DNA of 64,000 nucleotides from Bog-473 sp963744935. Its GTDB lineage: Bacteria > Actinomycetota > Acidimicrobiia > Acidimicrobiales > RAAP-2. Below are positions 51,553 through 60,193 of this stretch, in pieces. Below the pieces are notes generated by a model that saw nothing but the letters and a program-made list of their open reading frames with translations, was not told the DNA's origin and did not search any database. The stretch's first letter is position 1; each line of letters starts with the position of its first letter. The stretch lies in NCBI GenBank assembly GCA_963744935.1, contig CAVUVM010000013.1:1-64000 (forward strand), in the 5' to 3' direction. A program made the position numbers and the translations under genes.

Positions 51553-52539
51553 TCACTCAGCGTGTGGGACCCCCGCCAACTCGCTGAGGTCCTCGATGCG
51601 CCAGGTGCCGGGGCCGGTGGCCTCGGCCACCGCCCGGAGGGCCATGCGCTGGAGGAGCGCGTTGACCGGGGTCGGGATCCCGTACAGCCCGCCGACCAGG
51701 ACGATCTCTCCGTTGAGATACTCGGCCTCGATGGAGCCCGCTTGCCGGGCCAGGCTCTGCCAGCTCGATCCCCCCTGCCATTCGCCTGACGAGGTCGGAG
51801 AGATCTGAAGGAAGTCATCACGGCGCTCGCGGTCCTCCTCCGAGCTCGCCACGTCGATGCCCGCGGCGGCGAGCACCTCCTTGCCCTCGCGCTGCGCCTC
51901 GCGGGCCAGCGGCCCGAAGCGCCCCTCGGGCCCGCTCAGCGCCTCGATGGCGTTGGCCAGGTTCATGAGGAGCTTGCGGTACTTCCAGCGCATGATGTCG
52001 GCGCGTGCGATGGACTGGAACGTCGTCGTCGCGATGGCGTCGGCCATGGCCTCACCCTGCTCGTCGATCCCCGAGGGGTAGCAGCCGAGGTCGAGCATCC
52101 CGGACACGGGTGCCGAGTGGATCTGCACGACACCTGGCTGCAGTTGCGAGGCCGGGCACATCACGCACACGCCGTAGGTCCGCGGGAAGTGGCGAAGGGC
52201 GCGGCGCTCGTTCTCCACCCCGTTCTGCAGGCAGACCACCGGCGTCGTGGGTGGCGCCACGGCGAGCTGCGTGAGCGCCTGGTCGGTGTGCTGTCCTTTG
52301 ACCGCGAGCAGCACGACGGGATCGCCGTCGCCGTCGGGCGCCCAGGAGACCTGGGCGGGGTCGCCAACGGCGGGCACGGGCAGCGTCACTGTCTCCCCGG
52401 GCGACTCGAGCACGAGCCCGGACTCGAGGGCGCGCAGGTGCTCGCCGCGCGCTATGAGGGTGACATCGAAGCCCTTCTGGAAGAGCCGGCCCCCGACCGC
52501 CCCTCCGATGGCGCCAGCACCCATGACCACGAAGCGCAT
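51553..52539 (-). CDS. 2-dehydropantoate 2-reductase-like (ApbA/PanE family)
   Basis: 328 residues from ATG 52539; an in-frame extension upstream overlaps the MpaB gene and looks like its mirror. Rossmann start MRFVVMGAGAIGGAVGGRLFQKGFDVTLIAR, QNGVENE, and a C-terminal domain with KYRKLLMNLANAIEAL, the catalytic-lysine-type helix, and EAEYLNGEIVLVGGLYGIPTPVNALL (NGE..LG..GI.TP pattern). Reduces ketopantoate to pantoate with NADPH in coenzyme A synthesis, or a related 2-keto acid; many paralogs have unknown substrates. Confidence 0.87.
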   Translation of the reverse strand: MRFVVMGAGAIGGAVGGRLFQKGFDVTLIARGEHLRALESGLVLESPGETVTLPVPAVGDPAQVSWAPDGDGDPVVLLAVKGQHTDQALTQLAVAPPTTPVVCLQNGVENERRALRHFPRTYGVCVMCPASQLQPGVVQIHSAPVSGMLDLGCYPSGIDEQGEAMADAIATTTFQSIARADIMRWKYRKLLMNLANAIEALSGPEGRFGPLAREAQREGKEVLAAAGIDVASSEEDRERRDDFLQISPTSSGEWQGGSSWQSLARQAGSIEAEYLNGEIVLVGGLYGIPTPVNALLQRMALRAVAEATGPGTWRIEDLSELAGVPHAE

Positions 52540-52579
52540 GGACTGCACTCTGCCATGCGCGGCGTGCCAAGCTCTCCTC

Positions 52580-53518
52580 GTGGCGAGCCTCAACATGAAT
52601 CCGGTGGAGCGCGCCACGGCGTTGGGCGGCGCCGTGGCCGGCGCGCCGCTCCGCCTGGTGGGCGGCCTGGCCGGCCCGGCCCGCGGGGACATGGCACGCA
52701 CCGTTCGGCGAGCCATCGGCATCACCGAGGAGCCGGCGCCCATCGCCACCGATCCCGACGAGGCCTACCTGCCGCCCGGCGGGGTGGCGCGCCAGGTCCA
52801 CGCCGACCTGGCGACAATGCTCATCGGCGGCGTGAGCGCGCTGCTCCTCCAGACGCTGCACCCCCTGGCCATGGCCGGGGTGGCGGAGCATTCGAGCTAT
52901 CAGGAGGACCCGCTGGGCCGGCTGCGGCGCACGGCGGCGTTCGTCGGGACGACGACCTTCGGGACCGTCGCCGAGGCCGAGGCCGCCGTGTCACAGGTCC
53001 TGCGCGTCCACCGGCGGGTCAAGGGGATCGCCCCCGACGGGAGGGCATACTCGGCCGCCGACCCCGAGCTGGTCACGTTCATCCACGTCGCCGAGGTGTC
53101 GAGCTTCCTGGCCTCGTCTCGTCGTTACGGGCCACGGCCACTGACGCCCGAGGACTGCGACCGTTACTACGACGAGGTTGCCCCTGTCGCGCTGGAGCTC
53201 GGCGCCACCTGGGTGCCCCGTTCAGTCGCCGAAGTCGAGAGCTACCTCCTGCGAATGCAGCCCGAGCTCTACATGGGTCCGCAGGCGAGGTCGGCCCGGG
53301 ACTGGCTGTTGCGCGGCGTGGCCCGACGCCCGAGCGAGCGCGCGGTGTACAGCCTCGTGGTGGCCGCCGCGGTCGGCGTGCTGCCGGGCTGGGCCCGCCG
53401 CAAACTCGGTCTCTCCGTCGCCGGGCCCCTCGACCTGCTCATCGACACGGCTGCCGTCACGCCGCTCACCCGCGGACTGACCGCAGCCCTGCGCTGGATG
53501 GTGGCGCCACCGGCCTGA
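52580..53518 (+). CDS. Oxygenase MpaB family (DUF2236) protein
   Basis: 312 residues from GTG 52580; ATG 52595 is possible. Family landmarks: a His near the middle of LLLQTLHPLAMAGVAEHS, followed by LGRLRRTAAFVGTTTFGT, HVAEVSSFLAS and YYDEVAPVALELGA. DUF2236 members are heme-type oxygenases; relatives include latex-clearing protein and fungal MpaB, with different substrates. No membrane segment is certain. Starts 40 bases from the divergent reductase gene and converges with the SDR gene. Confidence 0.85.
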   Translation: MASLNMNPVERATALGGAVAGAPLRLVGGLAGPARGDMARTVRRAIGITEEPAPIATDPDEAYLPPGGVARQVHADLATMLIGGVSALLLQTLHPLAMAGVAEHSSYQEDPLGRLRRTAAFVGTTTFGTVAEAEAAVSQVLRVHRRVKGIAPDGRAYSAADPELVTFIHVAEVSSFLASSRRYGPRPLTPEDCDRYYDEVAPVALELGATWVPRSVAEVESYLLRMQPELYMGPQARSARDWLLRGVARRPSERAVYSLVVAAAVGVLPGWARRKLGLSVAGPLDLLIDTAAVTPLTRGLTAALRWMVAPPA

Positions 53519-53532
53519 GCGCAGGCCAAGCC

Positions 53533-54274
53533 CTACATCGCGATCGAGAGGCCACCGTCGACCACGACCACCTGGCCTGTCACGTAGGACGCCTGGGCCA
53601 GCGCAACGATCACCTCGGCCACGTCGTCGGGTTGGCCCGAGCGCTGCAGCGGCGCCACCTGGCGGACGACCTCGCGAACGACATCCCAGTCCTCGGTCCA
53701 CGGCGTGTCGACCAGCCCGGGCGCCACGGCGTTCACGCGCACCTCGGGACCGACCACCTTGGCGAGGAGCACGGTCATGTGGTTCAGCGCGGCCTTGCTG
53801 GCCGCGTAGGGAATGGACGATCCCGTCGGGCGCACGCCGGCCACCGATGCCACGTTGACGATGCACCCCTTGGCCTCGCGCAGCGCGGGGAGGGCCGCCA
53901 CCGACATGGCCCAGGTCCCGAACACGTTGACCTCGAAGATGCGCCGCCAGACGTCGACGGTCGCCGCCTGTAGATCGTGGTGCGGGATCAGGGCGGTGGT
54001 CCCCGCATTGTTCACCAGCACGTCGACGCGACCCCAGTGCTGGCGCGCCACCTCGACGATGTGCTCGGGAACACCGGGCTCGGTGATGTCGCCCTGCACG
54101 TAGCGCGGCATCGGGCAGCGACGCCGCCACGGCCTGGCCCTCGTCGACCGAGTGCACCGAGTTGACCAGCACCGCAGCGCCTAATGCTGCGAAGGCGCGG
54201 GCGGTGGCGGCACCGATGCCGCTCGACGAGCCGGTCACCGCGACGACGCGGCCCGCGAAGTCGGCGTCGTTCAC
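53533..54274 (-). CDS. Short-chain dehydrogenase/reductase, frameshifted
   Basis: About 246 residues if restored. GTG 54274 opens NDADFAGRVVAVTGSSSGIGAATARAF, the TGxxxGIG NAD(P) motif. Around 54108-54122 there is a +1 shift: the first frame ends ASLPDA and a second frame goes on RYVQGDITE, NNAG, catalytic Ser/Tyr/Lys in NVASVAG...SSIPYAASKAAL, and a normal C-terminus VVVDGGLSIAM at 53533. The second frame alone (53533-54111) lacks the cofactor motif. Either an indel in the assembly or a recent mutation. Substrate unknown. Confidence 0.85.
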
Positions 54275-54308
54275 CGGGACGCTCGCGGAGTCGCCGGCGC
54301 GGCGGCAC

Positions 54309-55253
54309 TCACCGGGGAAGGATCCCCCACTGCGCGCTCCACTCGTGTCCGGGCCGCAGGTCGATCACGTCCGTACCGGTGCGGAGCGCGTTGGGAGGAC
54401 AGGTCATCGGCTCAATGGCGACGGCGCGGCGGCGCCGCGACACGTCGGGGAGCGTGTCCCCCGTGTACACCATCAGGTAAGAGAAGCCGCCGTCCACCCA
54501 CAGCGTGGCGCCAGTCGCACCACCGGGCGCATCGAGACTGGCGCTCGCCCGGCCGTCGGCGTCGCGCACCAGCGTCGTGTAGGCGGTGTCGAGCACCGCG
54601 GGGCCCACGAAGCGCGAGGTGGTGAAGTCGCGGTCGGTTCCCTCCACCGGTGTGAGCGCGCCGGTGGGCAGGCCGCGGTCATCGAGGTCGAGGGTGTGGC
54701 GCGCCGGCACATGGAGGATGGCGCCGTCGACCGTCTCAGGCCCCGCCGTGAGATAAGGATGGAAGCCGAGCCCGAAGGGCACCGGGCCCTCCTCGAGCGA
54801 CTGCGCCGTCGTCGTCACCGTGAGGCCGTCCCGGCCAACGTGGTACTCGAGCTCGAGCAGCAAGGAGAACGGGTAGCCGGGCGAGGGGTGCAGCTGCAGG
54901 CGGAGCGAGAGCTGGTTCTGGTGTCGCGTCTGCAGCGTCCAGGGCAGCCAGCGGACCAGTCCGTGGATCGCGTTGCGACGTTCGGGTTCGTCGAGCGCCG
55001 CCTGGGCCCTGACCCCGTTGAATTCGTAGCGCCCGTCGGCCAGGCGGTTGGGCCACGGCGCCAGCACCTGGCCCCGGCCCGAGTGTGACCACTCACCGGG
55101 GCCGAACCCATCGAGCACCGGGGTGTCGCCGACCGCATAGTGGCGCAGGGTGGCGCCCACCTCGCAGACGATCACCTCCTGGCGACCGTGCCCGATCCGC
55201 CACTGCTGCCCGGTCGGCGAAGAGACCGAGATCCGGGGCGTCGGGGCGGACAT
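54309..55253 (-). CDS. Aldose 1-epimerase family protein
   Basis: 314 residues from ATG 55253; longer in-frame starts overlap the SurE gene. Galactose-mutarotase-like fold: GATLRHYAVGD, LAPWPNRLADGRYEFNG, NAIHGLVRWLPW with the family's first active-site His, GFHPYLTAG with the second His, and a C-terminal CPPNALRTGTDVIDLRPGHEW. Interconverts anomers of aldoses or acts on related hexose-6-phosphates. Ends 35 bases before the SDR start, likely co-transcribed. Confidence 0.88.
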   Translation of the reverse strand: MSAPTPRISVSSPTGQQWRIGHGRQEVIVCEVGATLRHYAVGDTPVLDGFGPGEWSHSGRGQVLAPWPNRLADGRYEFNGVRAQAALDEPERRNAIHGLVRWLPWTLQTRHQNQLSLRLQLHPSPGYPFSLLLELEYHVGRDGLTVTTTAQSLEEGPVPFGLGFHPYLTAGPETVDGAILHVPARHTLDLDDRGLPTGALTPVEGTDRDFTTSRFVGPAVLDTAYTTLVRDADGRASASLDAPGGATGATLWVDGGFSYLMVYTGDTLPDVSRRRRAVAIEPMTCPPNALRTGTDVIDLRPGHEWSAQWGILPR

Positions 55254-55392
55254 GGCGAGAATTGAAGCAGACCAGGGAGTCTGGGTGGGCGAGGCGGTGC
55301 CTGGGCCGGCGGTGAAGGCGAAATGACCGGGGTACGAACGTCTCGTGACGGGCCCAGTCGCGCCGTGCGGCGACCGGTAGCGTGGTCGCATT

Positions 55393-56325
55393 GTGAGGAT
55401 CTTGGTCACCAATGACGACGGCATCACCGCGCCCGGTCTGGCGGCCCTGACGAGGGCACTCGTCGCCTGGGCCGACGGTGCGGGTGCCGACGGGCCGGGC
55501 TCGCCCCACGAGGTCATCGTGATGGCGCCCAGCTCCAACTACAGCGGCGCCGGCGCCGCGGTCGGGTCGGTCACGGACGGGACGGCGATTCCCTACCAGC
55601 GCGCCTTCGTCGAGGGGGCGGAGGACGTGGAGGCCTACGGGCTCGACGCCTCGCCGGCGCTCTCGGTGATCGCCGGTGCGCTCGGCGCAGTCGGACCCAA
55701 GCCGGACCTGGTCCTTTCTGGCATCAACCACGGCGTGAACGTGGGCCGCTCGGTGCTGCACTCGGGCACCGTGGGCGCGGCGCTGACGGCGAGCCAGCTC
55801 GGCATCCGCTCCCTCGCCGTGTCGCTGCGCGTCGGGGACGAGCCCGACCCGTGGGAGTCGGCTGCGGATCTGGCCGTCGCCCTCGTCCCTCTGCTGACGC
55901 TGGCGCCACCACGTACCGTGCTCAACCTCAACGTGCCGCACCTCTCGCTCTCGGAGATCCGTGGCGTGCGCTGGGCCCGGGTCAGCGGTGCGGGCCTGAT
56001 CAAGTCGGCGCGCGGCGCGGGCGCGTGGGAGGAGCCGAACGAGGAGGAGATCGAGGGGCCGGCCGCGGCCGAGGCGGCGCACGCCGTGATGGAAGGCGAG
56101 CCCGAGGAGAAGGGCCAGATCGTCCTCTCCGTGGGATCCCCGTTCCCCCACTCGGGCGACCTCGGGCTGGCGGACGCCGGCTCGGAGGACGCCACGTTGG
56201 TCGCCCAGGGCTTCGCGGCCCTCACCGCGTTGCGCGGCCCACGGGCGGAGGACGACCCCGAGCTGCTCGACCAGCTCGACAGCGGGCTCGGCGGTGCGCT
56301 GGAGGGGTTCAGCTTCACCAACTGA
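55393..56325 (+). CDS. surE: 5'/3'-nucleotidase SurE
   Basis: 310 residues, GTG start. The metal-binding LVTNDDGI is at residues 4-11 (Asp8, Asp9). SSNYSGAG gives the catalytic Ser/Asn region. SGINHGVNVGRSVLHSGTVGAA is the SurE active-site signature. The C-terminal part is longer than the usual 250 residues and rich in Glu (NEEEIEGPAAAEA). Dephosphorylates nucleoside 5'/3'-monophosphates. Divergent from the epimerase gene. Confidence 0.93.
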   Translation: MRILVTNDDGITAPGLAALTRALVAWADGAGADGPGSPHEVIVMAPSSNYSGAGAAVGSVTDGTAIPYQRAFVEGAEDVEAYGLDASPALSVIAGALGAVGPKPDLVLSGINHGVNVGRSVLHSGTVGAALTASQLGIRSLAVSLRVGDEPDPWESAADLAVALVPLLTLAPPRTVLNLNVPHLSLSEIRGVRWARVSGAGLIKSARGAGAWEEPNEEEIEGPAAAEAAHAVMEGEPEEKGQIVLSVGSPFPHSGDLGLADAGSEDATLVAQGFAALTALRGPRAEDDPELLDQLDSGLGGALEGFSFTN

Positions 56326-56351
56326 GGCCAGTCGCGGACGCCGGGAGCTGT

Positions 56352-56774
56352 TCAGTCCTCGTCGGCGCGCGGCGCCCGGCGCCGGCGCTTGGTTTCGCTC
56401 CGGTGGCGCTTCGACTCGACGCGCCGTACCTGTGAGCCCTTGGTGGGTCGCGTGGGCGTGCGGGTCGGCTGCACGCGGAGGCCCTCGTCCAATTTGGCGG
56501 CGAGCCGCGCCAGGGCCAGCTCGCGGTTGCGCGCCTGGGAGCGGGACTCCGAGGCGCTGGCGCGGACGACGGGTCCGTATCGCTCCAGCAGCCGGGCCCG
56601 TTGCCGCGGGCCGAGCGTCGCCGACGCGGCTACGTCGAAATCCACCTCGACCCGGCTGTGCGTGCGATTGGCGTGCTGCCCGCCCGGCCCGCCCGACGTG
56701 GTGGCGCGCCAGGAGACCTCCGAGAGCGGCAGGTCGAGCCCCCGGTGGACGTGGAGCATCTCCTCGATGGCCAT
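56352..56774 (-). CDS. arfB: ArfB-like peptidyl-tRNA hydrolase (release factor fold)
   Basis: 140 residues from ATG 56774. The catalytic GGQ is at about 31-33 in SGGPGGQHANRT. The C-terminal tail is very basic (QVRRVESKRHRSETKRRRRAPRADED), as needed to enter the empty mRNA channel of a stalled ribosome. Hydrolyses peptidyl-tRNA on non-stop ribosomes. Length fits the family. Divergent from the aldo-keto reductase gene by 38 bases. Confidence 0.93.
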   Translation of the reverse strand: MAIEEMLHVHRGLDLPLSEVSWRATTSGGPGGQHANRTHSRVEVDFDVAASATLGPRQRARLLERYGPVVRASASESRSQARNRELALARLAAKLDEGLRVQPTRTPTRPTKGSQVRRVESKRHRSETKRRRRAPRADED

Positions 56775-56812
56775 ACGACGAGCGTACGAGCACCCGGGTA
56801 CGCTCCGGGCCC

Positions 56813-57817
56813 ATGGACTACCGCCACCTCGGACACTCCGGCATGCTCGTCTCATCCCTCTCGTATGGCAACTGGATCACCCACGGGAGCCAGATCGAGG
56901 AGGAGGCCGCGACGGCGTGCGTCCGAGCGTCGCTCGACGCCGGCATCACAACCTTCGACACGGCGGACGTGTATGCCCTCGGCGCGGCCGAGACCGTCCT
57001 CGGCCGGGCGCTCAAGGGCGTCGCACGCGACTCCATCGAGATCTTCACGAAGGTCTACTGGCCGACGGGTCCCAATCCGAACAACCGCGGCCTGTCTCGC
57101 AAGCACATCATCGAGTCGCTGCACGCGTCGCTCGAGCGGCTGCAGACCGACCACGTCGACCTGCTCCAGGCACACCGGTTCGACTACGAGGCCCCGTTGG
57201 AGGAGACGATGCGGGCGTTCGATGACCTGGTCCGCCAGGGCAAGGTGCACTACATCGGAGTCTCGGAGTGGTCAGCGGAGCAGATCGCCGACGCGCTTGA
57301 GCTGGCTGACGAGATGGGCTTCGATCGCATCGTGTCCAACCAACCGCAGTACTCGTTGATCTGGCGGGTGATCGAGGCGGAGGTGGTGCCCGTGTGCGAG
57401 CGGGAGGGAGTCGGCCAGATCGTCTGGTCGCCCCTGGCCCAGGGCGTGCTGACCGGCAAGTACCAGCCGGGCGGGTCCGACGCGCCCGCGGACTCACGGG
57501 CGAAGGGGCCCGAGGCCGAGGAGATGAGCTGGCTCTTGCGCGATGAGATCCTCGAGCCGGTGGCGGCGTACGCGGCGCTGTGCCGGGAGGCCGGTTACAC
57601 GCCCGCGGCGGTTGCCCTCGCCTGGGTGTTGCGCAACCCGAACGTCAGCAGCGCCATCGTCGGGGCCAGCCGGCCCGAGCAGATCAAGGAGAATGTGAAG
57701 GCCCTCGACGTCGTGCTCGAACCCGATTTCGTCGAGGCGATCGAGAAGGCGCTGGCGCCGACCACGCTGTTCGATCCCGCGTTCACCTTCAGCCCGGCGA
57801 ATCGAAACGAGATGTGA
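56813..57817 (+). CDS. Aldo/keto reductase (Kv-beta-like subfamily)
   Basis: 334 residues from ATG 56813. TIM-barrel reductase: MDYRHLGHSGMLVSSLSYGNW, catalytic Asp/Tyr in FDTADVYALGAAETVLG, Lys in IFTKVYW, His in LLQAHRFD, NADPH pocket SPLAQGVLTGKY and SSAIVGASRPEQIKENV. The full active-site tetrad is seen. The layout matches the voltage-gated K channel beta-subunit-like AKR group. Reduces aldehydes or ketones with NADPH. Its 3' end overlaps the convergent SnoaL-like gene by 29 bases. Confidence 0.92.
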   Translation: MDYRHLGHSGMLVSSLSYGNWITHGSQIEEEAATACVRASLDAGITTFDTADVYALGAAETVLGRALKGVARDSIEIFTKVYWPTGPNPNNRGLSRKHIIESLHASLERLQTDHVDLLQAHRFDYEAPLEETMRAFDDLVRQGKVHYIGVSEWSAEQIADALELADEMGFDRIVSNQPQYSLIWRVIEAEVVPVCEREGVGQIVWSPLAQGVLTGKYQPGGSDAPADSRAKGPEAEEMSWLLRDEILEPVAAYAALCREAGYTPAAVALAWVLRNPNVSSAIVGASRPEQIKENVKALDVVLEPDFVEAIEKALAPTTLFDPAFTFSPANRNEM

Positions 57818-58256
57818 ACGAGCGCACCTCCAACGTGGAGTGCGTGCGGTGCTCCTCGAAGACCCGGGTATAGCCGGTGTGTGCGATACGCCACCCCTCG
57901 TCGGTCAGGCGATAGCGGTCCTCGTAGAAGGCGGTGCCTCCGATCTCGAGGTCGGCGGCCGGGATTATGACCCGGTCCTGGAGGTACCACGTCCCCTCCG
58001 CGGTGGTGGCGGACGTGAACGTGATCTCGGGGTGATGTCCGTGGTGCTCGGTGACCATGCCGGGATCCCCCAGGACCTCGGCCAGCCAGCCCGCAATGGC
58101 GGCGCGCCCCTCGAGCACGGTCTTGCCGTCCTCGTACGACGAGGTGGCGTCCTCGGTCAGGAGTGCGCCCAGCTCCTCGAATTGCTTCAGGTCGAGGGTC
58201 CGGAAATACGCATATTTGAGCCGCCGGATCGCCTCGAGCTCTGCCGCACTGTCCAT
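57789..58256 (-). CDS. SnoaL-like / NTF2-fold protein
   Basis: 155 residues from ATG 58256. AELEAIRRLKYAYFRTLDLKQFEELGALLTEDATSSYEDG is the opening of the NTF2-like fold (helix plus curved sheet). Tyr and Asp residues of the pocket are present, and HHGHHPEITFTSATTAEGTWYLQDRV forms later strands. Similar to limonene-hydroxylase/SnoaL-type proteins of unknown reaction. Tail-to-tail overlap with the aldo-keto reductase gene. Confidence 0.85.
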   Translation of the reverse strand: MDSAAELEAIRRLKYAYFRTLDLKQFEELGALLTEDATSSYEDGKTVLEGRAAIAGWLAEVLGDPGMVTEHHGHHPEITFTSATTAEGTWYLQDRVIIPAADLEIGGTAFYEDRYRLTDEGWRIAHTGYTRVFEEHRTHSTLEVRSFTSRFDSPG

Positions 58257-58364
58257 GCGCCCACCCCTTTCACCGGGCCTGCCCTCCACCGTGGTGACGG
58301 CAGCGGCCAGGGTAGTTTCCCGTTGACTTGGCGGCCGGCCTGGCGCCGGAGCAGCATCTCGGAC

Positions 58365-58790
58365 GTGGCCTCGGAGCGAAAGCGCCAGCGCATCGCCGCC
58401 TACGGCGTGTGCCGCGACGCCGACGGCCGGCTCCTGCTGGCCCGGGCCTCGTCGTCGCTCACCGTGCGGGGACGCTGGTTCCTTCCCGGCGGCGGCGTCC
58501 AGCACGGTGAGAACCCGCCAGACTCCCTCCGCCGCGAGATGGAGGAGGAGACGGGCCTCGCCGTCGTCGTCGGACCGCTGCTCGACGTGCTCTCCGACGT
58601 GCGGACCGTCCCGCCCGAGGGCACGAACCTGCACACGGTGCGGCTGATCTATGAGGTGGACTCGTGGGAGGGGGTGCTCCGCCCAGAGACGAACGGCACC
58701 ACGGACGCCGTCGCCTGGTTCACGCCCGACGAGCTCAGCGACCTCCCCCTGGCGCAGTACGTCACGACGGTGGTGGATCGACTGTTATGA
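58365..58790 (+). CDS. Nudix hydrolase
   Basis: 141 residues from GTG 58365. The Nudix box is complete: GGGVQHGENPPDSLRREMEEETG with the REUXEEXGU core at about 50-70. N-terminal strand QRIAAYGVCRDADGRLLLARA. Cleaves nucleoside diphosphates linked to another moiety; substrate unknown. The next gene starts inside its stop codon (ATGA). Confidence 0.9.
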   Translation: MASERKRQRIAAYGVCRDADGRLLLARASSSLTVRGRWFLPGGGVQHGENPPDSLRREMEEETGLAVVVGPLLDVLSDVRTVPPEGTNLHTVRLIYEVDSWEGVLRPETNGTTDAVAWFTPDELSDLPLAQYVTTVVDRLL

Positions 58791-60130
58791 GCGGAAGCGA
58801 CGCGACCCGCGAGCGCCACCACGTCGTCATCATCGGGTCGGGGTTCGGCGGCCTCTTTGCCGCGCGGGCCTTGAAGCTGGCACCCGTCCGGGTGACGCTG
58901 ATCGACCGGACGAATCATCATCTCTTTCAACCGTTGCTCTACCAGGTGGCGACGGGCATCCTCTCGGAAGGGCAGATCGCGCCGCCGACCCGAGACGTCC
59001 TGCGCAACCACCGGCATCTGCGGACGGTCCTGGCGGACGTGCAGCGCGTCGACGTCGGTGCCCGCACCGTCCACGCCGACGAGTTCGGGCATCCCCTCGC
59101 CATCACCTACGACAGCTTGATCGTGGCCGGCGGCGCGGCCACGTCGTACTTCGGGCACGACGAGTACCGGGAGTGGTCCTGCGGCATGAAGTCGCTCGAC
59201 GACGCGCTGGCGCTGCGGGGAATGATCTTCGGGTCCTTCGAGTTGGCGGAGGCGGAGCGCGACGACCTCGAACGGCAGCGCCTCATGACCTTCGTGGTCG
59301 TCGGAGGCGGACCGACGGGAGTGGAAATGGCCGGGCAGCTCAAGGAGCTATCGCGGCGTGCGCTGCGCAACAACTACCGGCTCATCGATCCGCACGACAC
59401 CCGCGTCGTCCTGGTGGAGGGTACGGACCGGCTGCTCGGCTCCATGGGGCGCCGGCTGTCCGAGATGGCCGCGCACGACCTCGCCGCCATGGGCGTCGAG
59501 ATCCACCTCGGTGCCTTGGTCACCGGCATGGATGAAGGAGGCGTGGAAGTCACGAGATCCGACGGCTCGACCACATACGTCCCCGCCGCAACCAAGGTCT
59601 GGGCGGCGGGCACCCGCGCCGCAGGCCTGGGTGGGATCCTCGCCGAGGCGGCGGGCGCGGAGCTCGACAACGCGGGGCGGGTCCTGGTCGAGCCGGACTG
59701 CTCCCTGTCCGGCCACCCCGAGGTCTTCGTGGTGGGCGACCTGATGGCGCTCGACGGGTTGCCCGGCGTCGCCGAGGTCGCCATCCAGTCAGGCGTTCAC
59801 GCCGCCCGCACGATCGTGCGGCGCCTGCAGGGCAAGGAGCCCACTCCGTTGCGCTACCGCGACCTCGGCACCCTGGCCACGATCTCGCGCTTTCGTGCGG
59901 TCGCCCAGATCGGTCCGCTTCAGGTGGGGGGCTTCACCGGTTGGGTGCTCTGGCTGGTCGTCCACATCACGTTCCTCACCGGCTTCAAGAACCGGCTCGG
60001 TGCGCTGGCGCGGTGGACGGTCAGCTTCGTGGGCCGGGGGCGTTACGAACGCGCGCTCACCGGACGCTGGGTCGCCCGCACGACCCGGATCCGGAGACCC
60101 GGGCCCGGTTCCGGCTCCGGATCTGCCTAA
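58787..60130 (+). CDS. Type II NADH dehydrogenase-like FAD oxidoreductase
   Basis: 447 residues, ATG overlapping the Nudix stop. Two dinucleotide motifs: FAD site VVIIGSGFGGLFAARAL near the start and NAD site FVVVGGGPTGVEMAGQL at about 170-190. Further motifs are HHLFQPLLYQVATGIL, VWAAGTRAAGL, and VFVVGDLMAL for the second FAD segment. A C-terminal hydrophobic stretch (GGFTGWVLWLVVHITFLTGFKNRL) would attach it to the membrane. Passes electrons from NADH to quinone without proton pumping. Confidence 0.92.
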   Translation: MSGSDATRERHHVVIIGSGFGGLFAARALKLAPVRVTLIDRTNHHLFQPLLYQVATGILSEGQIAPPTRDVLRNHRHLRTVLADVQRVDVGARTVHADEFGHPLAITYDSLIVAGGAATSYFGHDEYREWSCGMKSLDDALALRGMIFGSFELAEAERDDLERQRLMTFVVVGGGPTGVEMAGQLKELSRRALRNNYRLIDPHDTRVVLVEGTDRLLGSMGRRLSEMAAHDLAAMGVEIHLGALVTGMDEGGVEVTRSDGSTTYVPAATKVWAAGTRAAGLGGILAEAAGAELDNAGRVLVEPDCSLSGHPEVFVVGDLMALDGLPGVAEVAIQSGVHAARTIVRRLQGKEPTPLRYRDLGTLATISRFRAVAQIGPLQVGGFTGWVLWLVVHITFLTGFKNRLGALARWTVSFVGRGRYERALTGRWVARTTRIRRPGPGSGSGSA

Positions 60131-60193
60131 GGTTCGGAGCGGGCCGCAGACGCGACCCGAAACAGGACACCAGCAGCCAGCGGGGGGAGATCG

